64,000 bases of DNA from Congeria kusceri (lineage: Eukaryota > Mollusca > Bivalvia > Myida > Dreissenidae): positions 66,867,045-66,931,044 of the forward strand of contig CM051032.1 in assembly GCA_027627225.1 (NCBI GenBank), in the 5' to 3' direction. Both the position numbers and the translations under genes were made by a program. Below are positions 47,871 through 60,090 of this stretch, piece by piece. Every line of letters begins with the position of its first letter. Position 1 is the stretch's first letter. The notes under the pieces are model-generated. The model saw nothing but the letters and a program-made list of their open reading frames with translations, searched no databases and was not told the origin of the DNA.

Positions 47871-48018
47871 AGAATATATGGTTGGTGACTTTTGATATCA
47901 TGTGATATCAGACTCGTCCGATATGGCTAAGAAAAGGCTCGGCAAGCCTCGCCTTTCCTACAGCATATCGGACTCGTCTGATATCACATGATATCAAAAG
48001 TCACCAACCATATATTCT
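47871..48018. mobile_element. Near-perfect 148-bp palindrome
   Basis: Arms 47871-47925 and 47964-48018 (55 bp each) match as inverted copies at all but two positions. The ends are AGAATATATGGTTGGTGACT and its complement. The 38-base loop itself contains an inverted AAGGC...GCCTT. No ORF. Confidence 0.9.
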
Positions 48019-48264
48019 CTATATCTCACCTCCTACATAATTGACGCGATTGGCTTAGAGCGGTCACGTGACTAGGGGTATTTTCCGTACACCATCGGTA
48101 TATTTTAATACCCCATAGAAGTCTAATGACGTAGTCTAATGACGTCATTTGGTTTATTTCCGTGACGTCATTGTAGGCGTTTAGTTTTATTTTGTGAGGG
48201 TTTCTTTTGAAAAGTTACCAGTGAAAGGTAGTTGGTGAGATATATGCACCCATAGTGGCTTCAT

Positions 48265-49047
48265 ACTATACTTGAGCTGCGCTCTCATATGGTATGAAAC
48301 CACTGAGGGTGTATGGCAGCTGTGCTCTTGTGTGGTATGAAACCACTGAGGGTGTATGGCAGCTGCGCTCTCGTGTGGTATGAAACCACTGAGGGTGTAT
48401 GGCAGCTGCGCTCTCGTGTGGTATGAAACCACTGAGGGTGTATGGCAGCTGCGCTCTCGTGTGGTATGAAACCACTGAGGGTGTATGGCAGCTGCGCTCT
48501 CATATGGTATGAAACCACTGAGGGTGTATGGCAGCTGCGCTCTTATTTGGTATGAAACCACTGAGGGTGTATGGCAGCTGCGCTCTCGTGTGGTATGAAA
48601 CCACTGAGGGTGTATGGCAGCTGTGCTCTCATGTGGTATGAAACCACTGAGGGTGTATAGCAGCTGCGCTCTCGTATGGTATGAAACCACTGAGGGTGTA
48701 TGGCAGCTGCGCTCTCATGTGGTATGAAACCACTGAGGGTGTATGGCAGCTGCGCTCTCGTGTGGTATGAAACCACTGAGGGTGTATGGCAGCTGCGCTC
48801 TCGTATGGTATGAAACCACTGAGGGTGTATGGCAGCTGCGCTCTCATATGGTATGAAACCACTGAGGGTGTATGGCAGCTGCGCTCTCGTGTGGTATGAA
48901 ACCACTGAGGGTGTATGGCAGCTGCGCTCTCATATGGTATGAAACCACTGAGGGTGTATGGCAGCTGCGCTCTCGTGTGGTATGAAACCACTGAGGGTGT
49001 ATGGCAGCTGCGCTCTCGTATGGTATGAAACTGCTGAGGGTGTATAT
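48265..49047. repeat. 43-bp minisatellite, about 18 copies
   Basis: Unit: GGTATGAAACCACTGAGGGT, then GTATGGCAGCTGCGCTCT and CGTGT or CATAT. Each copy carries a CAGCTG E-box. The array ends at a hairpin, CTGAGGGTGTATATCCCATA + CACCCTCAG (49033-49061). Long minus-strand frames across it are frame-rotation artefacts (43 is not divisible by 3). Confidence 0.95.
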
Positions 49048-49165
49048 CCCATACACCCTCAGTTTCTAACAGTGTAACTAATAATACATGCACATGTACC
49101 AGTTAATAACAAAAACAATTTCATAGCATTGTAATTCAAATAACATTTTTGCATATTTTTTCCAG

Positions 49166-52100
49166 TTACAAACTCGACAAGACACAAACGTGTGAAGATG
49201 CTGTTGGTGTCTGTACAGATGTAATCACAGAATTCATACTCGATCACAGTCGCCTGCCCATTACCCCAATCACTACCGATACCTTTCACACATCAACAAG
49301 GTATCTAGTTTATGCATGAATATATTACATGTTCATTAAAATGAAGACATGTATATTAGTTTATATTGGGAAAATGCGGCAATTATCATATCAAATCTTT
49401 CCGTATTTACTGTACATGTTTAATAGATACTGTAAAATTGTGTGTTTTTTTGGCGGTCTCTATTTTTGTGTGTTTCACTGTCCAAACATAGCACGAATTA
49501 AAGGCCCCGCATACATTTTTGTTTTACATCCAGGACGGCGCTTTCCGCTTTTATGGTATTTCTGTTTCAAGGAAGACTAATAAGCATAAGAGGAAGACTC
49601 TAATAAGCATAAATTCACTGCAGACGGAAAGTGTCATCCCGGATTAGCCTGTACTGACTGCACAGGCTAATCCGGGACGACACTTTACGCACATGCATTA
49701 AGCCTGGTTTTCCCACGACGCGCCTCAAATGATTTTGCATTAAGCCAATTTCATCAGAAAAGCAAATTTCTTAGATGCAACAAGTTTGTAGATCTAATTA
49801 TAAAGTATGTCTCATAAATTAGTTCAAAGCTTCTTACCTTTCAGTTTCTTCAAAGACGACAAGCTACCAATTTTAATTGCTATGGGATACAGAGAGAATA
49901 TTACAGGTTCTTCAGCATTCAGAAAGGTAAGATATTAACTTCTGGTACTTTCGTGTTACTCTTCCATCCTGGTTTTTTTGTGCAAAATTGTAAAGAAGCC
50001 TGGGCCTGTTCAGTTTGTGAAAAATGAGCGCGATAAAAAAAGCGACTGTCAAAGTCTTCAAGTGTTTAATTGTGAGGTAGAAATGAGGCGCATCGTGGAA
50101 ACACCGGTCTTAACGCATGTGCCTAAAGTGTCGTCCTGGATTAGCCTGTGCAGTCCGCACAGGCTAATCCGGGATGGCACTTTGAACTTTTATGGTATTT
50201 TCTGTTTCAAGGAAGTCTCTTCTAACCATAAATCCACTTTAGGCGGAAATAATGCCATCCTGGATCAGCCTGTGCGGACTGCACAGGCTGATCCGGGACG
50301 ACACTTTATGCACATGCATTAAGACCGGTTTTCTCACGATGCGCCACAAATTATCATATTTAAAAGTTATGGCTAATCGGGGATTGCACTTTACGCCTAT
50401 AGTGGATTTATTTTTAGAAGAGACTTCCTTGAAACAAAAATACCATATATGCCGTCCTGGAATAGCCTGTGCGGACTGCACAGATGATCGACACTTTACG
50501 TACATGCATTAAGCCCGGTTTTCGCATGATACGCCTCAAATCTATGTTATTTAACATACTGCATCACATTCAACTCTTTACTTCTATGATATGTTAAGTT
50601 TCATATCCATGTGATTGTTTAAAGCCACAGTTGATTTCTGATTGGGAAGGCGCCCCAAGCCTAAAGAACAATAATGCTCTGTCTATCGAAGCAGCATAAC
50701 CATTCAGGTTTAGTCTAATATAAGGTTGGCAGGATTGGTGTTGCAGGGTGGTGGTTGTTGTTATATGCCCGAAAAACGGTCGTATTATGGGAACGCCCAA
50801 TATTGGGCGGGAAAATCATTGTCTGAGCATAACTTTGTCCAGCATGGATGGATTTACAAATAACTTGGCTTAAGTGGTTAACATGGTTAGATGGTGTGTC
50901 ACACGCAAGAACCAGGTCTTTTGGTCCAAGGTCAAGGTCACAGTTGAAGGTCAAATAATTGTTCATAGCATAATTTTGTCCTCCATGGAGGGATTTTGAA
51001 ATAAGTTTGCGTAAATGATCACCATCATAATGTTGTATGTCACGTCCAAGCACCAGGTCTGTAGGTCCAAGCTTAAGGTCACATTTAAAGGTCAAATATT
51101 TGCCCAGAGAGTTATATTGTAATGGATGATGGTGTGTGGTGTACGACATGTATAATAGATCAATTTTATAACATTGTGCTCAGAATAATATATCTTATTA
51201 TTGGTAATAAGCAGTTGTTTCCCTTACATTAATTTTATGCTCCGGAATTTTGACGGCCTTTTTATCATGAAATTAATGTTAAAATACTGCACATTCTAGA
51301 AACCATTTTTCTCTTAAAGGGGCTTTACACTTTAAAACTGCAATTAAATGATGAAATAAATTTATAATTGTTAGAAATCAGCGTTTAAAGTGTGACTGGC
51401 ATTCCAGACTGTGAGCAACCTCGAAATCTGCTGTTGGACACCTTGATTTGTAGGAACAACACCACGTGTTGAAAACATAATATACACTGTTAAATAATTA
51501 TTATTCAATTATAAGCAGAGTTTCCCAAAAGATTTCTGGCAGGCATGTTGGCATCCCCAAATCCCCCCCCTCCCCCGATGAAAAAATTTTTATTGATAAA
51601 CTTGAGAAAAACGTGTTTACCTAACTCCTTTGGAGGCATTTTTGCATCATGGAATTAATTTTCAATAGTACGTGGTATTAAAAATCGTTTCAAACCCTTT
51701 TTTTTCGCCTGACAATTTTGTCATGACAGCTAGTTGTTTAAAATATTTTCTATTTCATTAATTGTTTTTGGATGCGAAAAAAATTCAATCATTATCAGAT
51801 ATACTTTATGCGTACATTAAAAGTTGAAAAAAATCACCTTTGTTGTTAAATACTTGAATACATGGTTCTCAATGGACATAAAATACGGTGATGTTTCTCC
51901 ATATAAAAAGCGTGTTTTGCTACAAAAGCTCTCAAACATTTTGTCGTGAAAAATGTACGTGTACTGTTCACGCGCTCAATTGCATGGTGTTTATTTGAAC
52001 AAAAATGACTTTCTACGATGTCAAATTATGTTTTAAATGAGCCTTTATATAACATTATTCATTTCAATTTTGTTGATTTTCAATTTGTGAAACAGATTAG

Positions 52101-52673
52101 GTAATTGCCCAGATACAATTTAATGGTAAATATAATAATGAAATGTTTTAAAATGCATGTTTACTTTTCCTGACAAGCACTAGTATTTTTGTCAAACACT
52201 TTTTAGTTGCGTTCGTTCATGACCCTTATGTAATTAGATAAAGGGATAAAGGGTTGTCGCTTTGAAAATTAAAGCATGTTGGTGTAATTTAAGCATGCCG
52301 GCAAACGACTAACTGCTTTGAAGACATGTCGGGCCCAAAAAGCGAAACAGGCCTGCGGGAAACCAGGATTATAAATAATAATTCCTTTATTTATTGAACA
52401 AATGTCAAACTACCAGTAGTAAATAATTTGTATAATGTAAGTTATAAATTTTGTCAGATGCCCACATTTTTGGTCAGACTGTCTGACAGGTTTCTTTTTA
52501 TCTCGTATGTTTCTAGACAACCCTCATATATGTAACTACTTTTCTGTTTCAGAATTTGGAGGAAGTTGCCTATGACGTGTACAGCAAGCTTATCGTCATG
52601 ACACTGGACGTCTCTAAATACTCTGTCTGGGCCACACAGTTTGTTCCTCGACTGTACGGACATACTCGAGTTT
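49166..52673 (+). CDS. Thioredoxin-fold (PDI-like) protein, three internal exons
   Basis: Three exons with good splice signals and matching phase: 49166-49300, 49845-49926 and 52553-52673 (112 residues). The joined frame reads YKLDKTQTCEDAVGVCTDVI..., FFKDDKLPILIAMGYRE..., NLEEVAYDVYSKLIVMTLDV.... The order 'FILDHSRLP-ITTDTF' then 'KLPILIAMGY' (strand), a helix with NLEEVAYDVYSKL, then 'IVMTLDVSKYSVWATQFV' fits the end of one thioredoxin-fold domain and most of the next, as in the non-catalytic b/b' domains of protein disulfide isomerases. No CxxC active site is in these exons. TXNDC16-like or another ER PDI-type protein is my guess. First and last exons were not found; the last exon here ends one base into a codon. 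Confidence 0.55.
49530..49727. mobile_element. MITE-A copy, 5' truncated
   Basis: Starts inside the element at CAGGACGGCGCTTTCCGCTT and ends TTTTCCCACGACGCGCCTCA. It has an in-place duplication of the AGGAAGACT/TAATAAGCATAA segment. It sits in the intron between the first two PDI-like exons. Confidence 0.85.
50083..50347. mobile_element. MITE-A copy, full length
   Basis: Starts TGAGGCGCATCGTGGAAACA; ends TTTTCTCACGATGCGCCACA. Both hairpin arms (GTGCAGTCCGCACAGGCTAA and GTGCGGACTGCACAGGCTGA) are present. Confidence 0.88.
50370..50538. mobile_element. MITE-A copy, 5' truncated
   Basis: Begins GGCTAATCGGGGATTGCACT and ends TTTTCGCATGATACGCCTCA, 22 bp after the previous copy and in the same orientation. 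Confidence 0.82.
50740..51150. repeat. Dispersed molluscan repeat ('TGCCCGAAAAACGG')
   Basis: Begins TATGCCCGAAAAACGGTCGT, ATTATGGGAACGCCC. It carries two diverged tandem copies of a unit with GGTCCAAGGTCAAGGTCACA and AAGGTCAAATA. Non-coding. Confidence 0.5.
51151..52552. other. Intron of the PDI-like gene, no other feature
   Basis: AT-rich intronic sequence. A C run near 51560 (CCCCCCCCTCCCCC) is the only standout. Confidence 0.5.
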
Positions 52674-53507
52674 GTAAGTTTACGATCCATTTGACATTTC
52701 CTTTAATAGCATCATAAAAGTTACGAATAAGATATATAATAATAAGTCAATTTAATAAAAATTACTTTGATTGAGTTTTTAGGAAAAAAGTGACAATTCT
52801 TGGTTGACTAAGAAATAAAAAATAGTAGTAAATGTTTTAGATTTTGCAAAAATTCATGTCATTTTGAAATATGTTTATGATAAAATATGAAAATTTGCCT
52901 TGTTTTCAAATAATTGCAGAAATTCAGAAATAAAAATATTGGGAACTACTTTTTTCACCTATTTTTAACACTTGTTCCCTTCACAAACCAGAATAAGACT
53001 GTAGATTTTATAATTTTATGCGTGCCATTTTATAAAGAATAAGGCATCATGTAAAAAAAAATAAAAATAATAATTTAAGCAACTAAATTTTGCGCAAATT
53101 TATCCAATAATGTCACATGAATATCACGTGTGTAATATTTAACCAATTTTACACAAAAGAGCATGTACATAGCTTGTGATGTGTTTGGGATATTCAATGA
53201 ATGGGAGGAGTAAAAATTGTTTGTGGCATAACCTGGAAAGGTTTATACCGTCATCGCAGCGTTTGTTTACATGGTCACAATTACATCTGCACATACTGTA
53301 CCGTCTTGACCACCCATATACGTATGGCTTGCAACAGAGCTTCTAATGATTAAGAAAATTTCCAGCCTTATCAGACCGGTGCGATATAAATTACTGACAT
53401 GTAAAAAAAAGGATCAAACATCAAGTATGGACGAAAAAAAGTTTGGATGCCGATTAAAATAAAAAATGTGGTAAAGGTCTTTACTGTTTTGATGACATTG
53501 TTTTTAT
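52674..53507. other. No recognised feature
   Basis: AT-rich. I searched for the next exon of the PDI-like gene and found no convincing one. Confidence 0.45.
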
Positions 53508-54070
53508 GCCCCCCAAAAGTGGGAGACATTAAGCATTGCACTTTTCTGTCTGTACGTCCGTCCGTATGTACGTACTTACATCCCCAAATTTTGTGAACTC
53601 GACGCCTCTTTAATGGCTGGGAGGATTTCGCTCAAACTTTCACAGCTGAACAACCTTAATGTGCAGGTGATCGTAAAGGAGGAAATTTTTGATGTGACCA
53701 ATTTTGGCAGAATTATGGCCATTTGACATTTTTTCCACTATATATTATACTTCATGAAATTTTGTCGACTCAACTCATCTTTAATGGATAGGCGGATTTC
53801 ACTCAAACTTTCACAGCTGAAAAACCTTAATGTGTAGGTGATCCTAAAGGAAGAAATTTTGGCTGCGGTCAGTTTTGGCAGAATTATGTCCCACTATGTA
53901 TATTTCATGAAATTTTGTTGACTCAACTCCTCTTTAACAGATAGGTGGATTCTGCTCAAACTTTCACAGCTTAACAACCTTAAATGTGTAGGTGATTGTA
54001 AAGGAAAGAATTTTGTCTGCGACTAATTTTGGCAGAATTATGGCCCTTTGTCATTTTTTCCACTATAGAA
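53508..54070. repeat. Tandem dispersed repeat, three copies
   Basis: Starts TTTATGCCCCCCAAAAGTGG, followed by three imperfect copies (period about 160-170 bp) of a unit with ATTTCGCTCAAACTTTCACA, GCTGAACAACCTTAATGTG and TTTTGGCAGAATTATG. Confidence 0.65.
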
Positions 54071-54311
54071 TTTATATAAAAATAAACTTGTGACGGCAAC
54101 AGTTAGCGTTAGTATGCCCTTTGTCTGTGTCCAGACATGCATTGTGGGGGCATCCGTGTCTGTGTCCAGACATGCGTTGTGGGGGCATCCGTGTCTGTAA
54201 CACATCAAGTTTTCCATGATTTTCCATATTTGGCACTATTACCAAAATATTCTGCATACAGTAAAAAAGCAAGCTTTGATATTATCAGTTACACACCTAA
54301 ACTTTGATATT

Positions 54312-55180
54312 TATACCCCCACAAACGACGTTTAGGGGGGGTATATAGGAGTGAGCTTGTCGGTCCATCGGTTTGTCAGTCCGTCGGTCTGTTGTTTTTG
54401 GTGTCCAGATGATAACTCAAGAAAGGCTTGACATTTTCAAATAATTTTTGGTACATGTGTAACATCATAGAATACAGGTCAAGTTCGATGTTGGTTACAA
54501 ACCACTAAATTTTGACAGAGTTATTGCCCCTTTTCAACTTAAAATTCCCTAAAAACATGGTTTCTGGATGATAACTCAAGAAAGGCTTGACATTTTCAAA
54601 TAATTTTTGGTACACATGTTATTCATCATAGAATACAGGTCAAGTTTGATGTTGGTTACAAACCATTAAATTTTGACAGAGTTATGGCCCCTTTTCGACT
54701 TTAAAATTCCCTAAAAACATGATTTCCTGACGATAACTCAAGAATGGCTTGACGTATTCAAATAACTCTTACTATACATGTGATGCATCATCAAATATGG
54801 GTCAAGTTCGACTTTGGTTACAAACCACTATATTTTGACAGAGTTATGGCCCTTTATTTGAATTAAATTCCCTAAAAACATGGTTTCCTGACGATAACTC
54901 AACAATGGCTTGACATATTTAAATAATTATAGGTACACATGTGTAGCATCATAAAATACAGGTTAAGTTCGACTTTGGTTACAAACCATTAAATTTTGAC
55001 ACAGTTATGGCCCCCCTTTTTGACTTAAATTCCCCCAAAAAACATGGACAATAACTCATGAAAGGCTTCACATATTTAAATTATTTTTGGTACATAGGTG
55101 TAACATCATAAAATACAGATCAAGTTCACCGTTGGTTACAAACCACTAAATGTTGACAGAGCTATGGCTCCGACTGAAAT
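54312..55180. repeat. Tandem dispersed repeat, about five copies
   Basis: Starts TATACCCCCACAAACGACGT, GGGGGGGTATATAGGAGT. It then has about five units of 150-165 bp with GATAACTCAAGAAAGGCTTG, ACATTTTCAAATAATTTTTG, GGTTACAAACCACTAAATTT and GACAGAGTTATGGCCCC. Similar repeats are widespread in molluscs. Confidence 0.7.
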
Positions 55181-55490
55181 TAAATTTTTCAAAATATACT
55201 GTTGACCATTCACAAATTAAAGCATTCTCTCTCTGTCCATTTCTTTGGAATGGATGCCATAGTTTTGTGACAAGGCCATATTGTGGGGATATATCCATCA
55301 CTCATGTAACAATTCTAGTTTTTAGTTGTTATTGTTTTTTATGCAGTTTTTTGTGAACTGTGAAAGCATACTGAAAATGATGTTATTGTCAAGTTGAATT
55401 CTGCGCCTGAACATGCGGTCAGGAGATATTGGGAAAAATTGTATGATATTAGTTGTTTGAAATGGTTTTGAAATGTAAGAATATGTCTAT

Positions 55491-55690
55491 GGGCCCTGTC
55501 ACACTGTGGCGAATTTGTAACTCGCCACAACTCGCCTGTTGTCATGTAGAACTTGTACACATGTCATTCTATGTCGCAGTGATGTTTTCGTATGTCTTTT
55601 TATGACAATTTGCCACTTTACGACAAGTTCTAACTCGCCTAAACTTGTAGAAAACTCGAAGCTCAAATTCGCCACAGCTTGATAGGACCA
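55491..55690. mobile_element. 200-bp MITE with GTGGCGAATTTG ends
   Basis: Left GGGCCCTGTCACACTGTGGC + GAATTTG against right CAAATTCGCCACAGCTTGAT + AGGACC. The middle contains further ACTCGCC words. Non-coding. Confidence 0.7.
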
Positions 55691-55716
55691 CAAGGCTTAG
55701 GGCTTGGTGGAGAACG

Positions 55717-56302
55717 AGACCCTGCGTTCACAAAACAAGTTGAGCCTGATTTTCGGGTTCAACATGAACTTGAGCCAAATATTTTAGGATCAGGCTCAAA
55801 AATGGCATTCACTAAAAATCTGGATCAATTAAAAAAATTTGTTAAACATACATTGTACATAATTAGGGACTTCACTTAGCATACATTTGCAATCTGATAT
55901 GAAGATTTTAATCCAAACCTCACAACTTGTTGTGTTAATTTATCTAGACAAAAAGTTATTTCAATATAAAATGTTTATGAAATTCTGCTCAGTTGAGCTA
56001 GAAGATCAAGATCAGTTACGACTGATCTTAATCCTGTAGTTAATCCTTTGTGAACACGGAGACACGATCTAGATAAAAAACCATGATCTTATGTTTGATT
56101 TTAAAAATAATCTATATATATCAGACAGCAAATCTACGCTGAGAAGAGTTTATAGTTTGTATATGTATATATATTTTATCAACAGATAAATTTGATCCAG
56201 ATTTTTCGTTAATCTATTTTTGAACCTGATCCTAAAAATTCAGGATCAGGCTCAACTTAAACCTGAAAATCAGACTCAACTTGTTTTGTGAACACGGGGC
56301 CA
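55717..56302. mobile_element. 0.6-kb MITE with TTCACAAAACAAGTTGAG ends
   Basis: Left CCCTGCGTTCACAAAACAAG, TTGAGCCTGATTTTCGGGTT against right AACCTGAAAATCAGACTCAA, CTTGTTTTGTGAACACGGGG. TIR about 40 bp, with inner GGATCAGGCTCAA repeats in both orientations. Confidence 0.82.
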
Positions 56303-56418
56303 GATATTGGGTCAGGTAACGCTACTACCTGTGAGTAAATGATGAACTGGGTACCCTGTTTATATGTTATGTAACATTAAATAGAGGTTTAATATCAGTT
56401 AGTTTAGTTTAAACCTAT

Positions 56419-56682
56419 TTGAGGGGTGTCGTGGGAAAACTGGACTTAATGCATGTGCGTAAAGTGTCGTCCCGGATTAGCATGTGCAGTCCGCACAGGC
56501 TAATCCGGGATGGCACTTTCCGCTTGTATGGTATTTTCTGTTTCAAGGAAGTCTCTTCTAAACATAAATTCACTGTAGGCGGAAAGTGCCATCCTGGATT
56601 AGCCTTTGCGGACTGCACAGGCTAATCCGGGACAACACTTTACGCACACACATTAAGACCGGTTCTCTCACGACGCACCACA
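56419..56682. mobile_element. MITE-A copy, full length
   Basis: Starts TTGAGGGGTGTCGTGGGAAA; ends GGTTCTCTCACGACGCACCA. Both hairpin arms are present. It lies about 70 bp before the junction MITE. Confidence 0.88.
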
Positions 56683-56750
56683 TTTATTTTAGCTGGATTG
56701 TGTCGAAAGCCTGAGGCTTCTTGAGACACTTTTGAATCCATTTCCTGCTC

Positions 56751-57111
56751 TTCTCAAATAAGCGTATTAAACGCTGCGGTTACTTGGCACCATATTTTTT
56801 CTGTGTGTAATGCGCATTAAATACGCTTTTAGTACACGAAGTGTATTGTTTCTGTACTTTTTCTGCATTTTTTACAACAAAAGTGTATTAATGCACAATA
56901 AAATACACTCAAGAAAAAGTGCATTTTCATGGAGAACAATACACTTTAAATGCACTTAAGTGTGTTAATGCAGGGATGATGCAGACAAAAATACACTTGT
57001 TTTCTTTAATAAGTGTATTTTTTCTGCATTTTGAAGTGTATTAAACTCTTATTATATGCATGGTGCCAATACCGCAGCGTTAAATGCGTATTAAATACAC
57101 TTTTTCGAGAA
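56751..57111. mobile_element. Intact junction MITE at the array edge
   Basis: The left arm TTCTCAAATAAGCGTATTAA...GGCACC (56751-56791) is the inverted partner of the right arm GGTGCCAATACCGCAGCGTT...TTCGAGAA (57062-57111). Similarity extends beyond both arms (TTCTTGAGACAC outside left, GTGTCTTGAGAA outside right). Shared macrosatellite sequence begins inside it, at about 56887. Confidence 0.83.
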
Positions 57112-57964
57112 GGGTGGGTAGAACCAGTACTTGGTGTCTTGAGAAAGATAATTGGAACTCTCCCTGAGTGGGAATTTGAACTCATGACCTCCCACTTATG
57201 TTTGTTATCACAAAGTCACTTATTTCAAAGTTTCAGATATGTCCAAGTTGAAAATAGTTCTTTCTTCTTTTTTATTTTATATAAAAAGAATATGGTTTTC
57301 TCTAGATTTTAACTCAAATTTACACTCAAGTAGTTTTCTATCCCAAATAGTACATGTATTTTTACACTTAATTTCTATGTGTTTTTAAGTGTTGACGTCT
57401 GTGGTGGGTGTTTTCAAGCCATGATCCGAGTTTGACGGACAATGCAAACACATTTACACTTCTTTTCTCAGGTTTTTGTCATTTAGTGTGCCTTTCATTG
57501 AGTAAAAGGTTTGCAGTATAGTAATATATTAACAAAATATGTACAGCATTGCTGTTAAATAATATGATATCACTGTTTTATGGTATAATTTACCAAACAA
57601 TTGGACTGAATAGTTTAAAAGTCTATAATCAAACATTTGATATGTCAAAGTCATTTTGAATTCCTGTCGACTTAAAGATAACAAAGTTCAGCTGTACTAA
57701 CTTGTTATTTCTTTAAAATAATTATGATCCTTGCATTTTATAGGTTATGTAACCAAATTGACCGCATGTATGCTGCACATGTCAAAAATAAAAGTTAAAA
57801 CTACGAACTTGAGAATTTCTAGGAACACCAATAGACCCCATGCTGTCATACAATATATTCGATGTTGCACAATACGCTATTTAAGGAGAGTATTGCCATT
57901 GTATGGAAGTGTCTTAGTGCCACAGTCTAAATTATTTTTGAATTCCATTATCTCATCATTAGGA

Positions 57965-58069
57965 AATACTAAGTCCTAATTAGGAGGTACTAAGTCCTAA
58001 TTAGGAGATACTAAGTCCTAATTAGGAGAAAGTATCTCATAATTAGGAGATACTAAGTCCTAATTAGGA
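57965..58069. repeat. 21-bp TCCTAATTAGGA array, unit 5
   Basis: Same five sites and spacing as in unit 1. Confidence 0.85.
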
Positions 58070-58832
58070 AAGCTTTTAATTAAAACAGTCTGTATTAGTT
58101 AAATGTAAAATGTAAAGAAACTTTAAAAATAAGGGTCATTTTTTTAATGTTTGTTGATATTTTTAGCTCTACTGGCCAGGAAACCTTTGCAATTGCATTT
58201 CATCCGTTGTGTGTGCGTGCATCCATGCGTCTGTGCATCAGTAGTTCGTCTGTTAACACATACTTTAAAACATCTCCCCATAAACTACTGGGCAGAATTC
58301 AACTAAATTACACAGAAAACATCCTTGGGTGACAGACATTTGTTCATATGGTTCCGGTCCATTGACTTTTCTGAAACAGGAAATACCATAAAAGCGGAAA
58401 TTGACATCCCGGATCAGCCTGTGGGGGGTGCATTAAGTCTGGTTTTCCCACGACATGCCTAATATAGACTTTAATAGAAAAAACTCCTAAAAATCATATT
58501 GTCTGAAACTACAGGGTTGAGGCATTTGATATTTGGCATGTAGCATTAATGTTTATTCCTATACCAAAAAGTCATAAAATAGTGCTCTTTGGCTAAAAAA
58601 TGGCCTCCCAGTGCTCAAAGTTTGTTATAATTATGGACTTTAAATAGGAAACAAATATTCTTGTCCAAAACTACTGAAACTAAACAAGACCTAAGCCTTT
58701 TATAATTGGGATGAAGCCATGTCATATTGTCCTGTTTACAATTGTTTAAGTGATGCCCATATTCAACAAGCTGTTCTTATAATTAAGAATAAAGAACAGA
58801 CTTAGACTGAAGAAAATATACTTCTACGTTCG

Positions 58833-59257
58833 CAAATATGCTGGGTAGTGGGTACCAAATATGCTGGGTAGTGGGTACCAAATATGCTGGGTACCAAATA
58901 TGCTGGGTAGTGGATACCAAATATGCTGGGTAGTGGGTACCAAATATGCTGGGTAGTGGGTACCAAATATGCTGGGTAGTGGGTACCAAATATGCTGGGT
59001 ACCAAATATGCTGGATAGTGGGTACCAAATATGCTGGGTAGTGGGTACCAAATATGCTGGGTAGTGGGTACCAAATATGCTGGGTACCAAATATGCTGGG
59101 TAGTGGGTACCAAATATGCTGGGTAGTGGGTACCAAATATGCTGGGTACCAAATATGCTGGGTAGTGGGTACCAAATATGCTGGGTACCAAATATGCTGG
59201 GTAGTGGGTACCAAATATGCTGGGTAGTGGGTACCAAATATGCTGGGTAGTGGGTAC
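58833..59257. repeat. 23/16-bp VNTR, unit 5 (15 long + 5 short)
   Basis: Long/short order identical to unit 1, including GGATAC in repeat 4. It has one private change, CTGGATAG, in repeat 9. Confidence 0.97.
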
Positions 59258-59350
59258 CAAAATGAATGTTGCTTATGTTATTTTAACACATCGTTCTAAA
59301 TAAAGAATGCTGCAATTAAAGTGAGTGAAGACCAACTACGATTCAAACTC

Positions 59351-59613
59351 AGGTCTGGTATTCACAAAGCATCTTAAGTCATTTCTTAAATATTTTCACT
59401 TAAGTGCAAAATTTGAATGTATTATATTTCTTTACGTAATAAACAGATTAATATGTTGTTGATATTCATACAATAACATTTTCTTAACGATATTATTTTC
59501 AAGTATAACTTAGTGAAAAACTGTTTTTGTATGGAATTATACTGTTGAGAAAAAGTCCACATTTAAGGATAAGGATACAATTTAACTTAAGATGCTTTGT
59601 GAATACCACCCCT
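59351..59613. mobile_element. TTCACAAAGC MITE, unit 5
   Basis: Copy of 2449-2711. Confidence 0.85.
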
Positions 59614-60090
59614 GGGCTTTCTATATTCTTTGAGAATATTCTTTATTCTTAGTCTTAAGTCCAGGAATAGGTTGGTGAATACGGGCCCTGGTCCTCTTGG
59701 GACTCAGGGTCCTGTCTTATCAAAGGTCTTACGACAAGTTTAAGTTACGACTGAATTTTGTAGTTTAATAAAATAGACATTTATTATCAGTATGTTCCTG
59801 AAATAAAGGACATGTGAAAGGTACCAAAGAGATTAATTGAATTACTGAAATAAAGTAATCATAGATGTTGGTGCTTAGGATTTATGCTTCTTCGAAAATT
59901 GTATCATAATGTAAATATGCCCTACGATGTTTAATAAGACTTGAACCTGGTTTATACTGTTAAAACAATTAGCTTTTTACTGTATCAAAATTTATCTAAA
60001 CTAGTTTATTTGTTGTTGTTTTTTTTACTTGTATGCTTAATCATTATACTCCCATTGCTAATTATAATACAATTGTTTCATAATTTTATT

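Noticed and set aside
48265..49047. Regular repeats resembling a CRISPR array
   Set aside because: Repeats are contiguous with no unique spacers, and the genome is eukaryotic.
48187..49093. Long minus-strand frames with 'HTTRERSCHTPSVVSY' repeats
   Set aside because: Frame-rotation artefact of the 43-bp minisatellite; no start context or splice support.
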